Shown here: positions 24,945 to 34,371 of the stretch, in pieces | How positions within the stretch are numbered: position 1 is the stretch's first letter | Layout of the letters: every line of letters begins with the position of its first letter | Virus record (IMG/VR): IMGVR_UViG_3300044699_000154 | Coordinates: 1-60,944 of that record | Direction: 5' to 3' (one strand) | Source of the DNA: a virus | Length of the DNA stretch: 60,944 bases | The notes under the pieces: generated by a model | Told to the model about the DNA's origin: nothing | Database searches by the model: none | Seen by the model: the letters and a program-made list of their open reading frames with translations, nothing else | Translations under genes and position numbers: made by a program

Positions 24945-26039
24945 AGCGTAGGCGGCCCCACCGTGTGCCGCACCAGCGGGCGCACCACCTGATGCCGCAA
25001 CCCGGGCGAGGCCACCCCATGCCGCAGCACCGGACGGGCCTGCCAGCACCGACAGGTTCCCCACCGTCGAGAAACCAGCCATCGACGCGACACGGCACGA
25101 GGCCGCGGCGGATCCGCTCGACCGCTTCGACCCCGCTGCGGACGACACCACCCGACAGGATGCGACTCCCGTACCAGACGACGCCTTCGACCCCGACGAC
25201 ACGCCGGACGGGCGCACCGACCCGATACCGGCACTTATACCACCCTTGGCCCCACCCGCCGTGGCCGTGGACCGCGGCGGCGCCACACAGCCGGACGCCC
25301 CGCCCTTGAAACCCCCGGCCGACGACGATGGGCGGCACGAGCCGGCCGCGGCGCCCGACGCAGACGGGCCGACCGACGCGGACGCCGCGGACGCAGAACG
25401 GCACGACGCGACGGCATCGCCCGCGGAACCCTTTGCTCCTGCGGGACTGCGACGCCGAACGCGACGACGCCGTGCCGGCACCGGCACCACCCTTCGCCCC
25501 GGATGCCTGTGCGGTCGCCCGAGTCGACGACGCGGCGGCGGCGGTCGAACCCTTGAAACCCGTGGCGACCGACGCCGACCGCGCAACCGACAGGTTGCCG
25601 CCGGGGAAGAGCGGGGTGAACGCGGCGGGGAACGCGCCGGACGCACCCGCAACCGACGCCTTCGACCCAGAGTCGACCGCAGACGACCGCGACGAGGCGA
25701 CGGCACCCGCCGACGTCCCCCTGGACCCGGTCGCGACGGCGGACGAACGGGCCGATCCGACGGCCGCACCCGACGCCCACGGACACCCGACGAGACCGAC
25801 GCGGCCCGGCCCGAGGACGACGCCGGGCCGGACGCCGCCTTGGCACCGGACGCGGCGGCGGCGGGACGGGCGGAGGCGGAGGCCGCACCGGTGCCCGCCT
25901 TCGACCCCGACGCCGCCGAGACGGCACGCGACGACGACGACGCGGGCCCGGACGCAGACGGGACACCCGGCACCGTCGGGAGGAACGGCCGGCGGCGGGG
26001 GCGTGGCCGCCACGGTGGGCGGAAGACACCGGAGGACAC
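24941..26039 (-). CDS. Ala/Ser/Gly repeat protein, probably fibre-like, frame broken
   Basis: Begins VSSGVFRPPWRPRP at a GTG a few bases after the previous stop. The body is a chain of units of about 20-21 residues built on an A-S-G-x-K-x-x-x-G pattern: SRAVSAASGSKAG, TGAASASARPAAAASGAKAA, RATAQASGAKGGAGAGTA, GTGVASCRVVSSAAGSKRSS. At least two frame changes (near 25860 and 25420) are needed to keep the pattern. One unit is interrupted by GAFPAAFTPLFPGGNLSV. The true C-terminus is uncertain. Low-complexity repeats of this type occur in phage tail or head fibres. Confidence 0.55.
25603..25640. repeat. 38-bp direct repeat, copy 1
   Basis: Identical over 38 bases to 27461-27498. It encodes GAFPAAFTPLFP inside the repeat protein, where it breaks the repeat pattern. 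Confidence 0.9.
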
Positions 26040-26042
26040 CTC

Positions 26043-26529
26043 TCAGGCCAGCTCGGCGATGCTCAGCCAGCCGACCACCGCCGAGATCGAGTCCGCCGGT
26101 GTCGTGACCAGCTCGAGCACGGCCCGCGTACCGCCCGCGATGACGTCGATCTCCTCCGGGGTCGGCCGCCACAGAGCCGACTGCCGGACCTGCCACGGGA
26201 TCCGCGCCAGTTCCGCGCTCGTCCCGCCGGTGAGTTTGGTCGTGTTGCCGGTCTCCAGCGTCGCCGAGGCGGCCACGTCGTTCGGAAGTCGGGGTATGAA
26301 CGTGGAGGTCCCGCCCCCGGACCCGGACGTCGGGGCGCCCGTGACCCGCTTGAGGACGAGGGTGAGCCACTCCTCCTGCGCGTCGCCCACCTCGGACGTC
26401 TGCCCGATCTCGAATCCGAGGACGGCGACGGGTTTCTCGGCGGCGGCGAGCAGCTCGAACACGTCGATCTGCGCGGTGAAACGCGACGGTGATGTTGATC
26501 GGCGCCCTGTAGGCGCGGCCGAGAATCAT
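26043..26529 (-). CDS. virion-associated protein of unknown function, frame broken once
   Basis: Starts MILGRAYRAPINITVAF. With one base change near 26480 it continues TAQIDVFELLAAAEKPVAVL, then LGFEIGQTSEVGDAQEEWLT, VTGAPTSGSGGGTSTFIPRL and AVVGWLSIAELA. About 161 residues, beta-rich, like small virion or decoration proteins placed downstream of the capsid gene. Unknown role. Confidence 0.6.
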
Positions 26530-26536
26530 GGTGACC

Positions 26537-27261
26537 TCACCGGACGAGGAGGGGCATCCGACGGCGCGTCGGATGTGTGGGGAGGAGGGACGCCGTGGCG
26601 GTCCCGGCGGCGAGGATCTCCACGGCGCACCAGTTCCACGCCGCCGCGCCCGTGCCGAACGCGTCGAAGCTCAACGTCACGCCCGTGCCGGACAGTGCGG
26701 TGACGGACGCCTTGCGGGGGGCGATCCCGGAGATGCCCCCGGCGACGGTGTACGCCGCGGCGGCGGCGTCGTCGGTCGTCGTTGGAGCGCCGAGCGCGTT
26801 CCACTCGACGCCACAGCCGATCACCAGCGAACCGTTCGCGGTCGTCGTCAAGACGGTGGGCACGATCGCGTTGGTGGTGGACGAGCCCTCGCCGGTCGCA
26901 CCCACCGGCGACGTCGTGTCCGCGCCGGTCAGCGCCCAAATCTTCACCCCGCCGTTGTCCTCGGTGTTGGCGGCGCTGGTCGTGACGGAGACGGTCCGGG
27001 CGACGCCGGAGGCGACGGGCGCGGTGAAGATCGCCGCCACGCCGGACTGTGCGCCGGAGTCGGTGCCCGTGCGCCTGGCGCGCTCGGTCCACGTGAGGCC
27101 GGTCGAGGAGGGGGTGAGTGTGACGTCCACGGCGGCCAGGGCGTCGGCCATGCAACAGCAGACGAGGAGGGACCCGGCGGGCGCGGTGAACGATGCGGTG
27201 ACCCACGGGTCGGAGCTCCCGAGGCCACGGCGGGGGTGGAGGCGTCGACCGCGATGGCCAC
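26537..27261 (-). CDS. beta-sandwich virion protein, frame broken once
   Basis: GTG start reading VAIAVDASTPAVASG, then after one base change near 27223 SSDPWVTASFTAPAGSLLVC. ALAAVDVTLTPSSTGLTWTE, SVTTSAANTEDNGGVKIWAL and TTANGSLVIGCGVEWNALGA follow. About 240 residues. This layout recurs in phage surface proteins whose neighbours are fibres and esterases. Probably receptor binding or decoration. Confidence 0.6.
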
Positions 27262-27283
27262 GGCGCGCGGTCTCCCTGCCCAC

Positions 27284-27631
27284 TCAGGCGGTCGTGATCG
27301 TGTGGCTGCCCACGTCATCCAACCCCGTCCAGCCCGTCAGCGCGGTGATCTCCGCGAGGGGCCACGTACGTTCGTCCTGTCCGGGGGCCAGCGTGAAACG
27401 GTGCGGGTTCTCCGCGGACCCCGCGTCGTACACCTCCCACGTGTCGTACATGCAGCCGGCGGGGAAGAGCGGGGTGAACGCGGCGGGGAACGCGCCGGGA
27501 TCCCGGACTATGTTCATCGACAACAGCGGGTAACCCTGCCCGGGGATCTCGGTGAAGTGCAGGGAGCAGGTTATGGCCCCGCCCGCATCGACGGCCGTCT
27601 CGCTCTGGGGGGACCGCAGGATCTTCGGCAT
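27284..27631 (-). CDS. small virion protein
   Basis: 115 residues, MPKILRSPQSETAVDAGGAI, TCSLHFTEIPGQGYPLLSMN, then GAFPAAFTPLFPAGCMYDTW and GWTGLDDVGSHTITTA. Uninterrupted. Its first codons and its GAFPAAFTPLFP segment are each repeated in neighbouring genes, so this gene has been a partner in local duplication. Function unknown. Confidence 0.65.
   Translation of the reverse strand: MPKILRSPQSETAVDAGGAITCSLHFTEIPGQGYPLLSMNIVRDPGAFPAAFTPLFPAGCMYDTWEVYDAGSAENPHRFTLAPGQDERTWPLAEITALTGWTGLDDVGSHTITTA
27461..27498. repeat. 38-bp direct repeat, copy 2
   Basis: Identical to 25603-25640 and in the same reading frame (GAFPAAFTPLFP). Here it fits naturally in the protein, so this is the likely donor. 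Confidence 0.9.
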
Positions 27632-27695
27632 GGCTACCCGTCCTTCTCGTCATGGCGCACAAAGGGAAGTCGATCTACGAGAATGTGAACGGACA

Positions 27696-28828
27696 TCAGG
27701 CTGCCGATAGGAAATCGGTGAGCGAGTCGGCCAGGAACGCATGCCCCCGGTTACTCGGGTGGAACGTGTCCGCCGCGAACAGCGGTGTGGCGCCGCAGAC
27801 CCCTATCCGGCTGCGGCCGTCGTAGACGCAGACGTCCGCGTCGGCCGCCGCGACCGCCCACATGACGTCTATGTAATCCGACCACAGATATGTGAATGCG
27901 CCGTTCACGGCGTCGCACGGGGCCATGAGGACGAAACTCGGCACCTTGCCCGCGGTGACGGATTTCGCGGTGGCGATGAGGGTTTCCAGGTTGGTCCGGA
28001 AAGCTGCCGGAGTAACGTTGGCACCCCAGTCGTTAAATCCCAGCTCGACGATCCACAGATCCGCGTCCTGCGGACCGATCGCCTGAGTGGAATACGTCCC
28101 CACGAGCGTCACGAAATCGCCCGACGCCCATCCCGCGTGACCCATGGGGACAACCGTTATCCCGGCGTTCTCGTCACCGTCATAGACGATCCCGCCATCG
28201 ATGTAGAGCGCACTCCCCGGCGCCGTCAGGCGGATCGTGTGACTGCCTGACGAGCCGAGGCTTATACGGTGGGCATTGCCGTCCGTAGCGCCAGATCCCT
28301 GATTCCAGCCCGTCACGCTCCCCCCATCGACGCTGACAGCGACGGTGAGGCCACCGCCGCTGGCGTCGATGACATCCATTGATGTCCCCGTGACAGTCGC
28401 CTGTATGTAGTCGCCGTTGGAGATGAGTACCAGCGGCAGCCCTCCCCATCCGAACCAGTACTGACCAGTATCCACCGTGCCGCTGTACGTCCACGCCGAG
28501 TTACTCGCCGCCGAGTTCGCGGCGAGGAAACCGACGCCGCCGCCCGCGCCGACACCGTCGGAGGGAAACCGGCTTCTCAGCTGTTCGCGGAGTCGGTCCG
28601 TCCACCGGTTCGCCCGCGACGACGCACCCACCCCTCGGTGAAACTGTCACCGAGCACCGTCACCTTCGCGGGAGCGAAATGCCGGTTCGCCAGCGCAGAC
28701 CACCACTGGCGCAGCGCCCGACCCTTCACCCAGGCCGCGTTGGCCCGGTGGGCGAGGTCGTTGTGGTGCCGGGTGTGCCCAGCATCGTTGTCGGCGTGCG
28801 TCTCGTTCAGCGGCAGCTCTGTCGGCAC
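27696..28828 (-). CDS. SGNH/GDSL esterase, tail or capsid surface enzyme, frame broken once
   Basis: The GTG start reads VPTELPLNETHADNDAGHTR and HHNDLAHRANAAWVKG, a common N-terminus of phage fibre proteins. VTVLGDSFTEG near residue 60 holds the GDS nucleophile, ELGFNDWG near 262 the Asn block, and ADTFHPSNRGH near 357 the DxxH pair. Between them lies a beta-sandwich insertion. One base is shifted just after the GDS motif (near 28630). About 378 residues. It probably deacetylates a host surface glycan. Confidence 0.8.
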
Positions 28829-28841
28829 GTCTCAACTCCCT

Positions 28842-28883
28842 TTAACCCTGGTCCCTCTGCGGGGACCGCAGGATCTTCGGCAC
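28842..28883 (-). pseudogene. truncated copy of the start of the gene at 27631
   Basis: VPKILRSPQRDQG, then stop. Twenty-two bases are identical to the start of the 27284-27631 gene (GACCGCAGGATCTTCGGCA on the plus strand). It reads as a leftover 5' end from a duplication. Confidence 0.55.
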
Positions 28884-28894
28884 GTTCCGACCGC

Positions 28895-29522
28895 CTATCC
28901 GGGTAGGACAGCTGTAGCAAGTTGACCGTGTAGGTGCCCTGTCCGATGTACGGCTCAGGTGTGATTTTGGAGACTTCGCCGTCCCCGACCGCCGTGAGGT
29001 TTATCGCCGCGCCGCCGGACGTCGCACTGAGCTGGAAGTCGTCGGTCGTGGACGACACGACGAAATACACCGTGCCCTCCGCCAGCCCCGTCGGCAGCGC
29101 CGCGCCGACCGCCGGCCACACCACCACCTGGTCGCCGTTGGAGTAGCCGTGCGCGGGGCTCTCCAGAGTGTCCGCGGTCGTGTCCGGAACGGAGAACTGG
29201 CGCCGCGCCGCACCCCCGGCCGGGGCGCAGCCGAAATACGTGCCCGACGTCGCCGCCGACCAGTAGCCGACCCATTCCACCCTTCCGCCGGCGGGCACGT
29301 CGAACTGCTGCGTGCCCGTCATGGCCTTCACCCCGGCCGACGACGCGCCCCACGACACCGCCTTCCGGGCGTAGGCCGGGGAACCGCCCGCCAGCTCGTT
29401 CGCCCCCGTCGTCCCGGGTTGGCCGAGTGCAGGGAGATGTGCGACGGCGGCCACGCCGGAGTGCCCGCCGTCGAGTCGAGCATCCGGTCCTTCGCGCCGT
29501 CCACGAAGGCGGGGGTGGGCAC
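28895..29522 (-). CDS. beta-rich virion protein, frame broken twice
   Basis: The GTG start reads VPTPAFVDGAKDRMLDSTAG and PAWPPSHISLHSANPG, then changes frame near 29410 to TTGANELAGGSPAYARKAVS. It continues GGRVEWVGYWSAATSGTYFG, SPAHGYSNGDQVVVWPAVGA, EGTVYFVVSSTTDDFQLSAT and TYTVNLLQLSYP. One more base in a CCC run near 28903 gives a stop straight after YPG. About 209 residues. Similar proteins follow the capsid gene in other actinophages; role unknown. Confidence 0.65.
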
Positions 29523-29525
29523 GGG

Positions 29526-29783
29526 CTACGCCCGTCCGCGCAGCTTGGACCGATCACGCCGAGGGCCGCCCTTCCGCCGGCAGCGCCGTCTGCCGTGCGC
29601 CGATGTAGGCGACCACGCGGCTCCCTCGGGCAGGCCGGGGTTCGGCACGGAGCGGGCCCGACCGCCTGCGCCGTGGCCGCCGTCGGCCGGGGGCCGGGGC
29701 CGGCTTGCGCCGCGGCCGGGCCGGATCGGCATCCTGGTGGCGCCGCCCTCGGCGCGGCGCGCGTTTCCCCTTCGTGCGGCCAT
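29526..29783 (-). CDS. small basic protein, frame uncertain
   Basis: From an ATG that overlaps the previous stop it reads MAARRGNARRAEGGATRMPI, then a Pro/Arg/Gly-rich stretch and NPGLPEGA. VVAYIGARQTALPAEG in another frame looks well formed, then GGPRRDRSKLRGRA. Two shifts are likely. A short, highly basic protein next to the capsid gene. Confidence 0.4.
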   Translation of the reverse strand: MAARRGNARRAEGGATRMPIRPGRGASRPRPPADGGHGAGGRARSVPNPGLPEGAAWSPTSAHGRRRCRRKGGPRRDRSKLRGRA

Positions 29784-30019
29784 CAGGCACCTCCCGCGTA
29801 GGGCAGCTCGCCGAGCGGCTCGGGTGCCGCTCGGTGCGCCGTAGTCCAGGCCGACGCGCCGGGGTCGTCGTGCGTGGGCCAGCACGCCTGACGTCGAAGA
29901 CGTGTTCGGGCAGTTACGCCGGGGGGCTGGTGTCCGGGTACGAGGGTCCGTACCAATGTCCGTCGATCTGGACGTTGCGGCGAGGCGCCGCGCGGCGGGC
30001 GCCTTCGGGTCGCTGCCAT
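29783..30019 (-). CDS. small capsid-region protein, frame broken
   Basis: Starts 14 bases after the capsid stop. Parts of three frames look real: RRLAANVQIDGHWYGPSYPD, TSPP, and a later TAPEHVFDVR-like stretch. In many phages a protein of this size with an HWYGP-type segment follows the gpE-type capsid gene. The exact sequence cannot be settled from these data. Confidence 0.45.
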   Translation of the reverse strand: MAATRRRPPRGASPQRPDRRTLVRTLVPGHQPPGVTARTRLRRQACWPTHDDPGASAWTTAHRAAPEPLGELPYAGGA

Positions 30020-30033
30020 CTCCCACTCCCTCC

Positions 30034-31065
30034 TTAGGGCTGCACCGTTGCCAGCAGCGTGAGATTGGGGTCGCGATCCATGGGAATCCCACGCCCGCGT
30101 CCTTGGTCCACACGCCCACCGGGTCGGACGTCTTGTCGATGACCACGACCAGGCCGGGCGCGTCCTCGCCCTCGATCGCCTGCGCCTCGACGAGTTCGAC
30201 GCTCTCCGCGGTCGGCCGACGAAGAACCCGCCCAGGTTCGGCGTCTCCTCGACGGTCGGCAGAAACAGGATCTTGTTGCGGGGGTGAGCCTGGCCTGGGA
30301 GCCGGTGGAGCGCCGGTCTGCCGTCGTTGGTGACGATCGGGGCAGGTTGTACGCCCATCAGCTGACCAGCGCGGCGGCGTTGTCGGCGGGCCGGCGACGG
30401 CAGCGCGAGCGCGGTCTTGACCGACTCGGAGACGAGCGCGCCCCCGAGCGCGCCGAGGACATCATGATCGCCCGGCGGGGCCGCCGTTGTCGCGACGTAC
30501 ACCTCGTGCCAGGCGAGCATGTCCTGGACCGGCACGCTGGTGGCCTTGTTCGCGCGGTCCACAGCACGGCGGCGGTCCCGAGTGGGAGCCGGAACGGCCG
30601 TAGCTGACAGTCGCGTGACGCGGTCGAACGTCGTGGTCAGCGTGATCGCCGCGTCGAACAGGGCGTCGGCGCGCAGCCTCGCCACCGTGCGGCGATGGCG
30701 CGGGCGTGGCGGGCGGCGTCCGCGTAGATCGCATCGATGATCTTCTGCTTGTCGCCGTGGCGCGGCCGAGGCGGATCATGTCGATCCGCTCCTTCTCTGC
30801 CGACCTTGGACTTCCGGCTGATCGGCGGATCTCGAACTTCGTCATCGCCGCGCCCTGGCGCCCACGATGTCCGACTCGGCGTCCCACGCCCGATCCGGGC
30901 CTCGGATTCGTCGAGGAGCGTGCCGACCGCGGCCGTCAGTTCGGTCTCCATCGTGCTGCGTCGCAGCCACGTGGAGAACATGAGCGGTTCCGCTCGGTCT
31001 CCATCATGATCTCGCGTGCGTACCCGGTGAGCTCCGCCAGGTCGACGAGATTGGTGACATGCCAT
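30034..31065 (-). CDS. major capsid protein (gpE type), frame broken many times
   Basis: Rejoined pieces follow the gpE-type order: ATNLVDLAELTGYAREIMME, ETERN, then RLMFSTWL, MTKFEIR, ISRKSKVG, GDKQKIIDAIYADAARHARA, IAAR. Next are VPVQDMLAWHEVYVATTAAP, APIVTNDG, NKILFLPTVEETPNLGGFFV, ELVEAQAIEGEDAPGLVVVI and DKTSDPVGVWTKDAG. The end NLTLLATVQP is followed by TAA. The span is 1,032 bases, exactly 344 codons, the usual size for this family. At least eight frame changes must be undone. An essential gene this fragmented points to sequence error. Confidence 0.8.
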
Positions 31066-31076
31066 CTTCGCGGCTC

Positions 31077-31541
31077 TCAGCGAAGAAGAAGCGGGAGCGG
31101 AAGTCGAGCAGGCCTGCGGGAGCTGTACGGGCGGCTCCGTCAGCGTCGTCAGCGCCGGCCCGGTGACGGTGTCGATCGCAAGCCCGCGTAGTCGCCGAGC
31201 TGCCGGTGCCTGGGGGACCTTCGCCGCCCGATCGCCCCGGTCCACAGCAGCGGGCGGGGGAGTCCGCGCCGGCGGCCCACACCCGTTGGTCAGGTCGATC
31301 GTCGCCGCGAGAACCCGACGGGATCTGCGTCCCGTCGGCGGCGTCGTTCTTGTACGGGCCGTAGAGCCGCTCGCAGTGATGATCCCGAGAGGGTGCCGAC
31401 TTGACCAGCTTCCGGGAACGGGTGGTCCCGAACGCGGTGTTCAACAGCGTGATCGACGCCGTGTAGCCGTCGCGAACTGCGAGAACAGCCACGAGTAGTC
31501 CTCGGGCGGGACAGTGTGGTGTTGACCGGACTGAGGTTCAC
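31077..31541 (-). CDS. head decoration protein, frame broken
   Basis: The GTG start reads VNLSPVNTTL and PEDYSWL in two frames. Then VRDGYTASITLLNTAFGTTR and RKLVKSAPS, then LYGPYKNDAADGTQIP, an AKV segment, and PAGLLDFRSRFFFA. This order (DYSWL, a GLYGPY-like block with a DG turn, LP near the end) is that of lambda gpD-like decoration proteins. About 154 residues, just upstream of the capsid gene. Confidence 0.7.
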
Positions 31542-31658
31542 GTGCCCTCCGGACGCATCGGGGGTTCTCTGCGTCCGCGGACCTTCGCCCCGGTGGCCTC
31601 GTCCCGCCGTGGTGGGTGCGGGTCCCCTCGTCCCGGCTACGGCCCGGGTGGCCCGAAA
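31542..31658. other. short gap with a hairpin between scaffold and decoration genes
   Basis: GACGCA/TGCGTC (31554-31577) can pair around a 12-base loop. No gene seen. It could be an attenuator giving more capsid than scaffold message. Confidence 0.35.
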
Positions 31659-32272
31659 CTAACTGCCCGTTACGACCTTACCGCCCTCGACGCGCCAGTT
31701 CGGGCCGCCCGCCTGTGCGCGCGCACGTTCGGCGCCACGTTGCAGCGCGCTCCGGGAGTCGCCGCCCTGCCCGCCCCTCGGCCCCGGCCCGGGTCCGACG
31801 GCGGGGCTCCGGCGGGGGTCGCGGCGAACAGGGCGGGCAGTTTGACCTTCAGCGCCTCGACGGCCGCCTCGACGGCGGCGGCGTCCGAACCCGCGGGACC
31901 TTCACGAGGTCCACGACGAGTTCGGGTGCGGCGCTGCCCGCGGCGCGGAGCGCGCGCTCGACGGCGATCGAGTGCAGCTGCCCGGCGGCCTCGGCCTTCG
32001 CCGCCGCCGCTTCGGCCTGTGCGGTGGCCAGGGCCTCCTGCGTCTTCTGCGCCTCGGTCTTCTCGGCTTCTTCGCGCGCCTTCGCCGCGTCGATCGTCTT
32101 CTTGGCGTCGGCGGGGCTCATGCCGAGTTGTTCGGCGAGCGCCGTTTCGGCGGCGCGGCGCCCTTCGGCCTTCTCCCGGCCGCGATCCGGTCCAGGTCGG
32201 CCTGCGTGAACGTGGCCGCAGGGGGGGCCGGCGGCTCGGGGGCCGGCGGTCCTGGCTGCGGCGTGTGGTCAC
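31659..32272 (-). CDS. scaffolding protein, frame broken about three times
   Basis: A Pro-rich start (PQPGPPAPEPPAPPAATF) leads to TQADLDRIAAREKAEGRRA. A coiled coil follows (MSPADAKKTIDAAKAREEAE, KTEAQKTQEALATAQAEAAA, AKAEAAGQLHSIAVERALRA), with PELVVDLVKVP and VEALKVKLPALFAATPAG. It ends RARAQAGGPNWRVEGGKVVT, GS. This is the standard composition and layout of phage scaffolds placed between portal and capsid. About 204 residues. Confidence 0.75.
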
Positions 32273-32281
32273 GATCGAAGA

Positions 32282-33981
32282 TTACACGCCTTGGTCACCG
32301 GGCGGCAGGCCGCCGGCCGGCGGCGCGGGCGCCGGTTCGGGCGGCGGGCCGGACAGGTCGGGCAGGTCGCCGGTGTGCAGCAGGCTCCGCACCGCCTCCT
32401 CGTCGCCGGTGGCGTCCAACAGGCGGACCGCCGCCGCGTAGTCGGCCCGCCGTATCTGCCTGACGAGCTCCTCGGCGTCGCCGACCGGGAAACCGGCTTC
32501 CACCAGCAGGTTGACGCAGAACTCGATGCTGCCGGCCGGCGGGTCGGACGCGCCGCCGAGGATCTTCCGGACCAGGTCCACCGCCGCGGCCTTGTCCTGC
32601 GGCAGGAACGCGCCGAACGTCATCTCCGCCGGCCGTCGGACGCCGGCGCGTCCGGCACGCCGTTGGCCAGCGAGAGGCGGCGGACGAACTTGAACAGGAG
32701 CCGGTACTTCTCGCCTCTGGCCTGCCTCATGTCCTGGCGGATCATCGCCGTGAGCGGGCCGAACCCGAGCGCGAACGCGAAGCCGCTCGGCACCTCGCTC
32801 GGCTTGACCTTGCCCATGACCGCCGCCGGCGTCCGGGCGACCGCGGCCATCCGGTCCTCGAGTCGCGCCGTCTCCGCGTGCAGTGCGACCAGCGCCTGCG
32901 AGGTGTCCAGGACGTCGGCCCGGCCGTCCTGGCCCATGTTCCATACCTCCCCGGCCGGTACGTGGCGACTGGTGCCGAAACTGGCCCCGGAGACGAACAC
33001 GACCGGGTTGGCGGCGGTGACGCCCGCGGCGGCGATGTTGGTGTCGGTCTGCGCGAGGTCGTCGAGAATCTGCGCCACGGCGAACGTGCTGGGGATCCCC
33101 CACCCGTCCCCGTCGTCTATCGAGTTCGGGACGTTTACCAGGGGGATGAAGTCGGTTCCGATCTCCCGGTCCCGGATCTCCCCGTGCTCGTCGGCGGCGT
33201 AGACGGCGGCACTCGGGTCGAGTTCGTCCACGCCGTCGCCCCGGCCCTGTTTCATCTCGAACACGGCGTCGGTGTAATAACACGCCAGCCGGGACGGCCG
33301 GTCGTTCCACGGGTAGGAGCGCGTTCCCCCGTCGTCGGCGGGGCGGAGGTGCCACGTCTTACGGACGATCCGGACCTTCCCCTGTCGTTGCAGTTCCGGG
33401 CTGGTCTCCTCCCACGCGAGGTGCACCTTCGACGGGAACTCCTCGTCACCCGGCTGCGGCGCGGGGAAATAAAAACCGGGCTCGTAGTCCCGCAGCCTCA
33501 CCCGGCCCGCGTCGGGGTCCCACCCGAGCGCGTATATCCCGTTCCCGAGTTTCACGGCGCGGCGTTCGGCCCGGTGCATCTTGATCGGCCCGCGCTCGTC
33601 TTCCCACCACCGCCGGTACCACTCCTGCGCGGCGGCGAGGCCCGGGTCGCCGGGTTCGGTGGGGGTGCCGTCGGCGCCGGGGACGGTGACGGCCTGGCTG
33701 TCGCCGAGGACGGCGGACAGCACGGTCCGGTTGATCAGGTATGCGTCGCCGTACTCGCGGACGTCGCCCTGCTCGCCGGCGAGCGCGGCCCGGTAGCGGC
33801 GGGCGGAGTTGCGGTCGTAGGCCTCCTGGAGGTGGTAGGCGGTGAGGCGGCGTTCGTGTTCCTCGCCGACCCACGTGGGGGGCCGGAACCCGCCGTCGGC
33901 GATGCTGATGCCGTCGCCGAGCGTGGATTTGAAGGCGAGCCAGGACCAGGCGTCGAGGATGAGCTCTCGGACCGCCCGCAT
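32282..33981 (-). CDS. portal protein, frame broken once
   Basis: The first 448 residues are continuous: MRAVRELILDAWSWLAFKST, GEEHERRLTAYHLQEAYDRN, AERRAVKLGNGIYALGWDPD, DFIPLVNVPNSIDDGDGWGI, EVWNMGQDGRADVLDTSQAL, VPSGFAFALGFGPLTAMIRQ. After a base shift near 32636 comes the C-terminal arm (MTFGAFLPQDKAAAVDLVRK, GSIEFCVNLLVEAGFPVGDA). Portal dodecamers form the DNA channel. Position after the terminase and before the scaffold fits. Confidence 0.85.
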
Positions 33982-34008
33982 CTGCGCCTCCCTGCCTCTC
34001 GGGACAGG

Positions 34009-34371
34009 TTATCGATCGTCGGCCGCGGTGCGGCGGTTGTACCCGTCCCACGCCAGGGCGCGTTCGCTGCGGGTGCCGCGGCGGGTGGCGAGGACGCCGT
34101 GCTCGAGGAGCTCGTCGAGGAGTTCGTGGGTGGCGTAATGCCCGTTGTCGCAGACGATCGCGAGGTTGTCGCGGTGGGACGTGCCGCCGTGCTCCCTGGG
34201 GAGGATGTGGTGGACGACGAGGCGCAGCGGGGGCGGGTAGTGGTAGCGGTGCAGCCGGCAGCCCCGTATGCCCGTGTCGGCGGTGAGCATGCGCAGGACG
34301 GGGATGGTGGCCGGCTGGCCGTCTTCGTATTCCACGGGTCGGCAGGCTATCGCATCGCCGGTCCGACGCAA
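34009..34371 (-). CDS. HNH endonuclease
   Basis: 120 residues; the true start may be a later GTG reading VEYEDGQ. The core RLVVHHILPREHGGTSHRDN, then LAIVCDNGHYATH, has the HH, N and H residues of HNH nucleases. There are no Cys pairs. Small HNH proteins next to terminases are needed for packaging in several phages. Here the ParB island lies between it and the large terminase. Confidence 0.75.
   Translation of the reverse strand: MRRTGDAIACRPVEYEDGQPATIPVLRMLTADTGIRGCRLHRYHYPPPLRLVVHHILPREHGGTSHRDNLAIVCDNGHYATHELLDELLEHGVLATRRGTRSERALAWDGYNRRTAADDR

Noticed and set aside
24941-26039. Regular repeats considered as a CRISPR array
   Set aside because: The repeats are imperfect, about 63 bases long without unique spacers, and periodic at the protein level.
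30034-31065. Capsid gene considered a pseudogene of a defective prophage
   Set aside because: Total length equals a normal capsid gene in codons and conserved blocks remain in order. Many compensating shifts fit sequencing error better.
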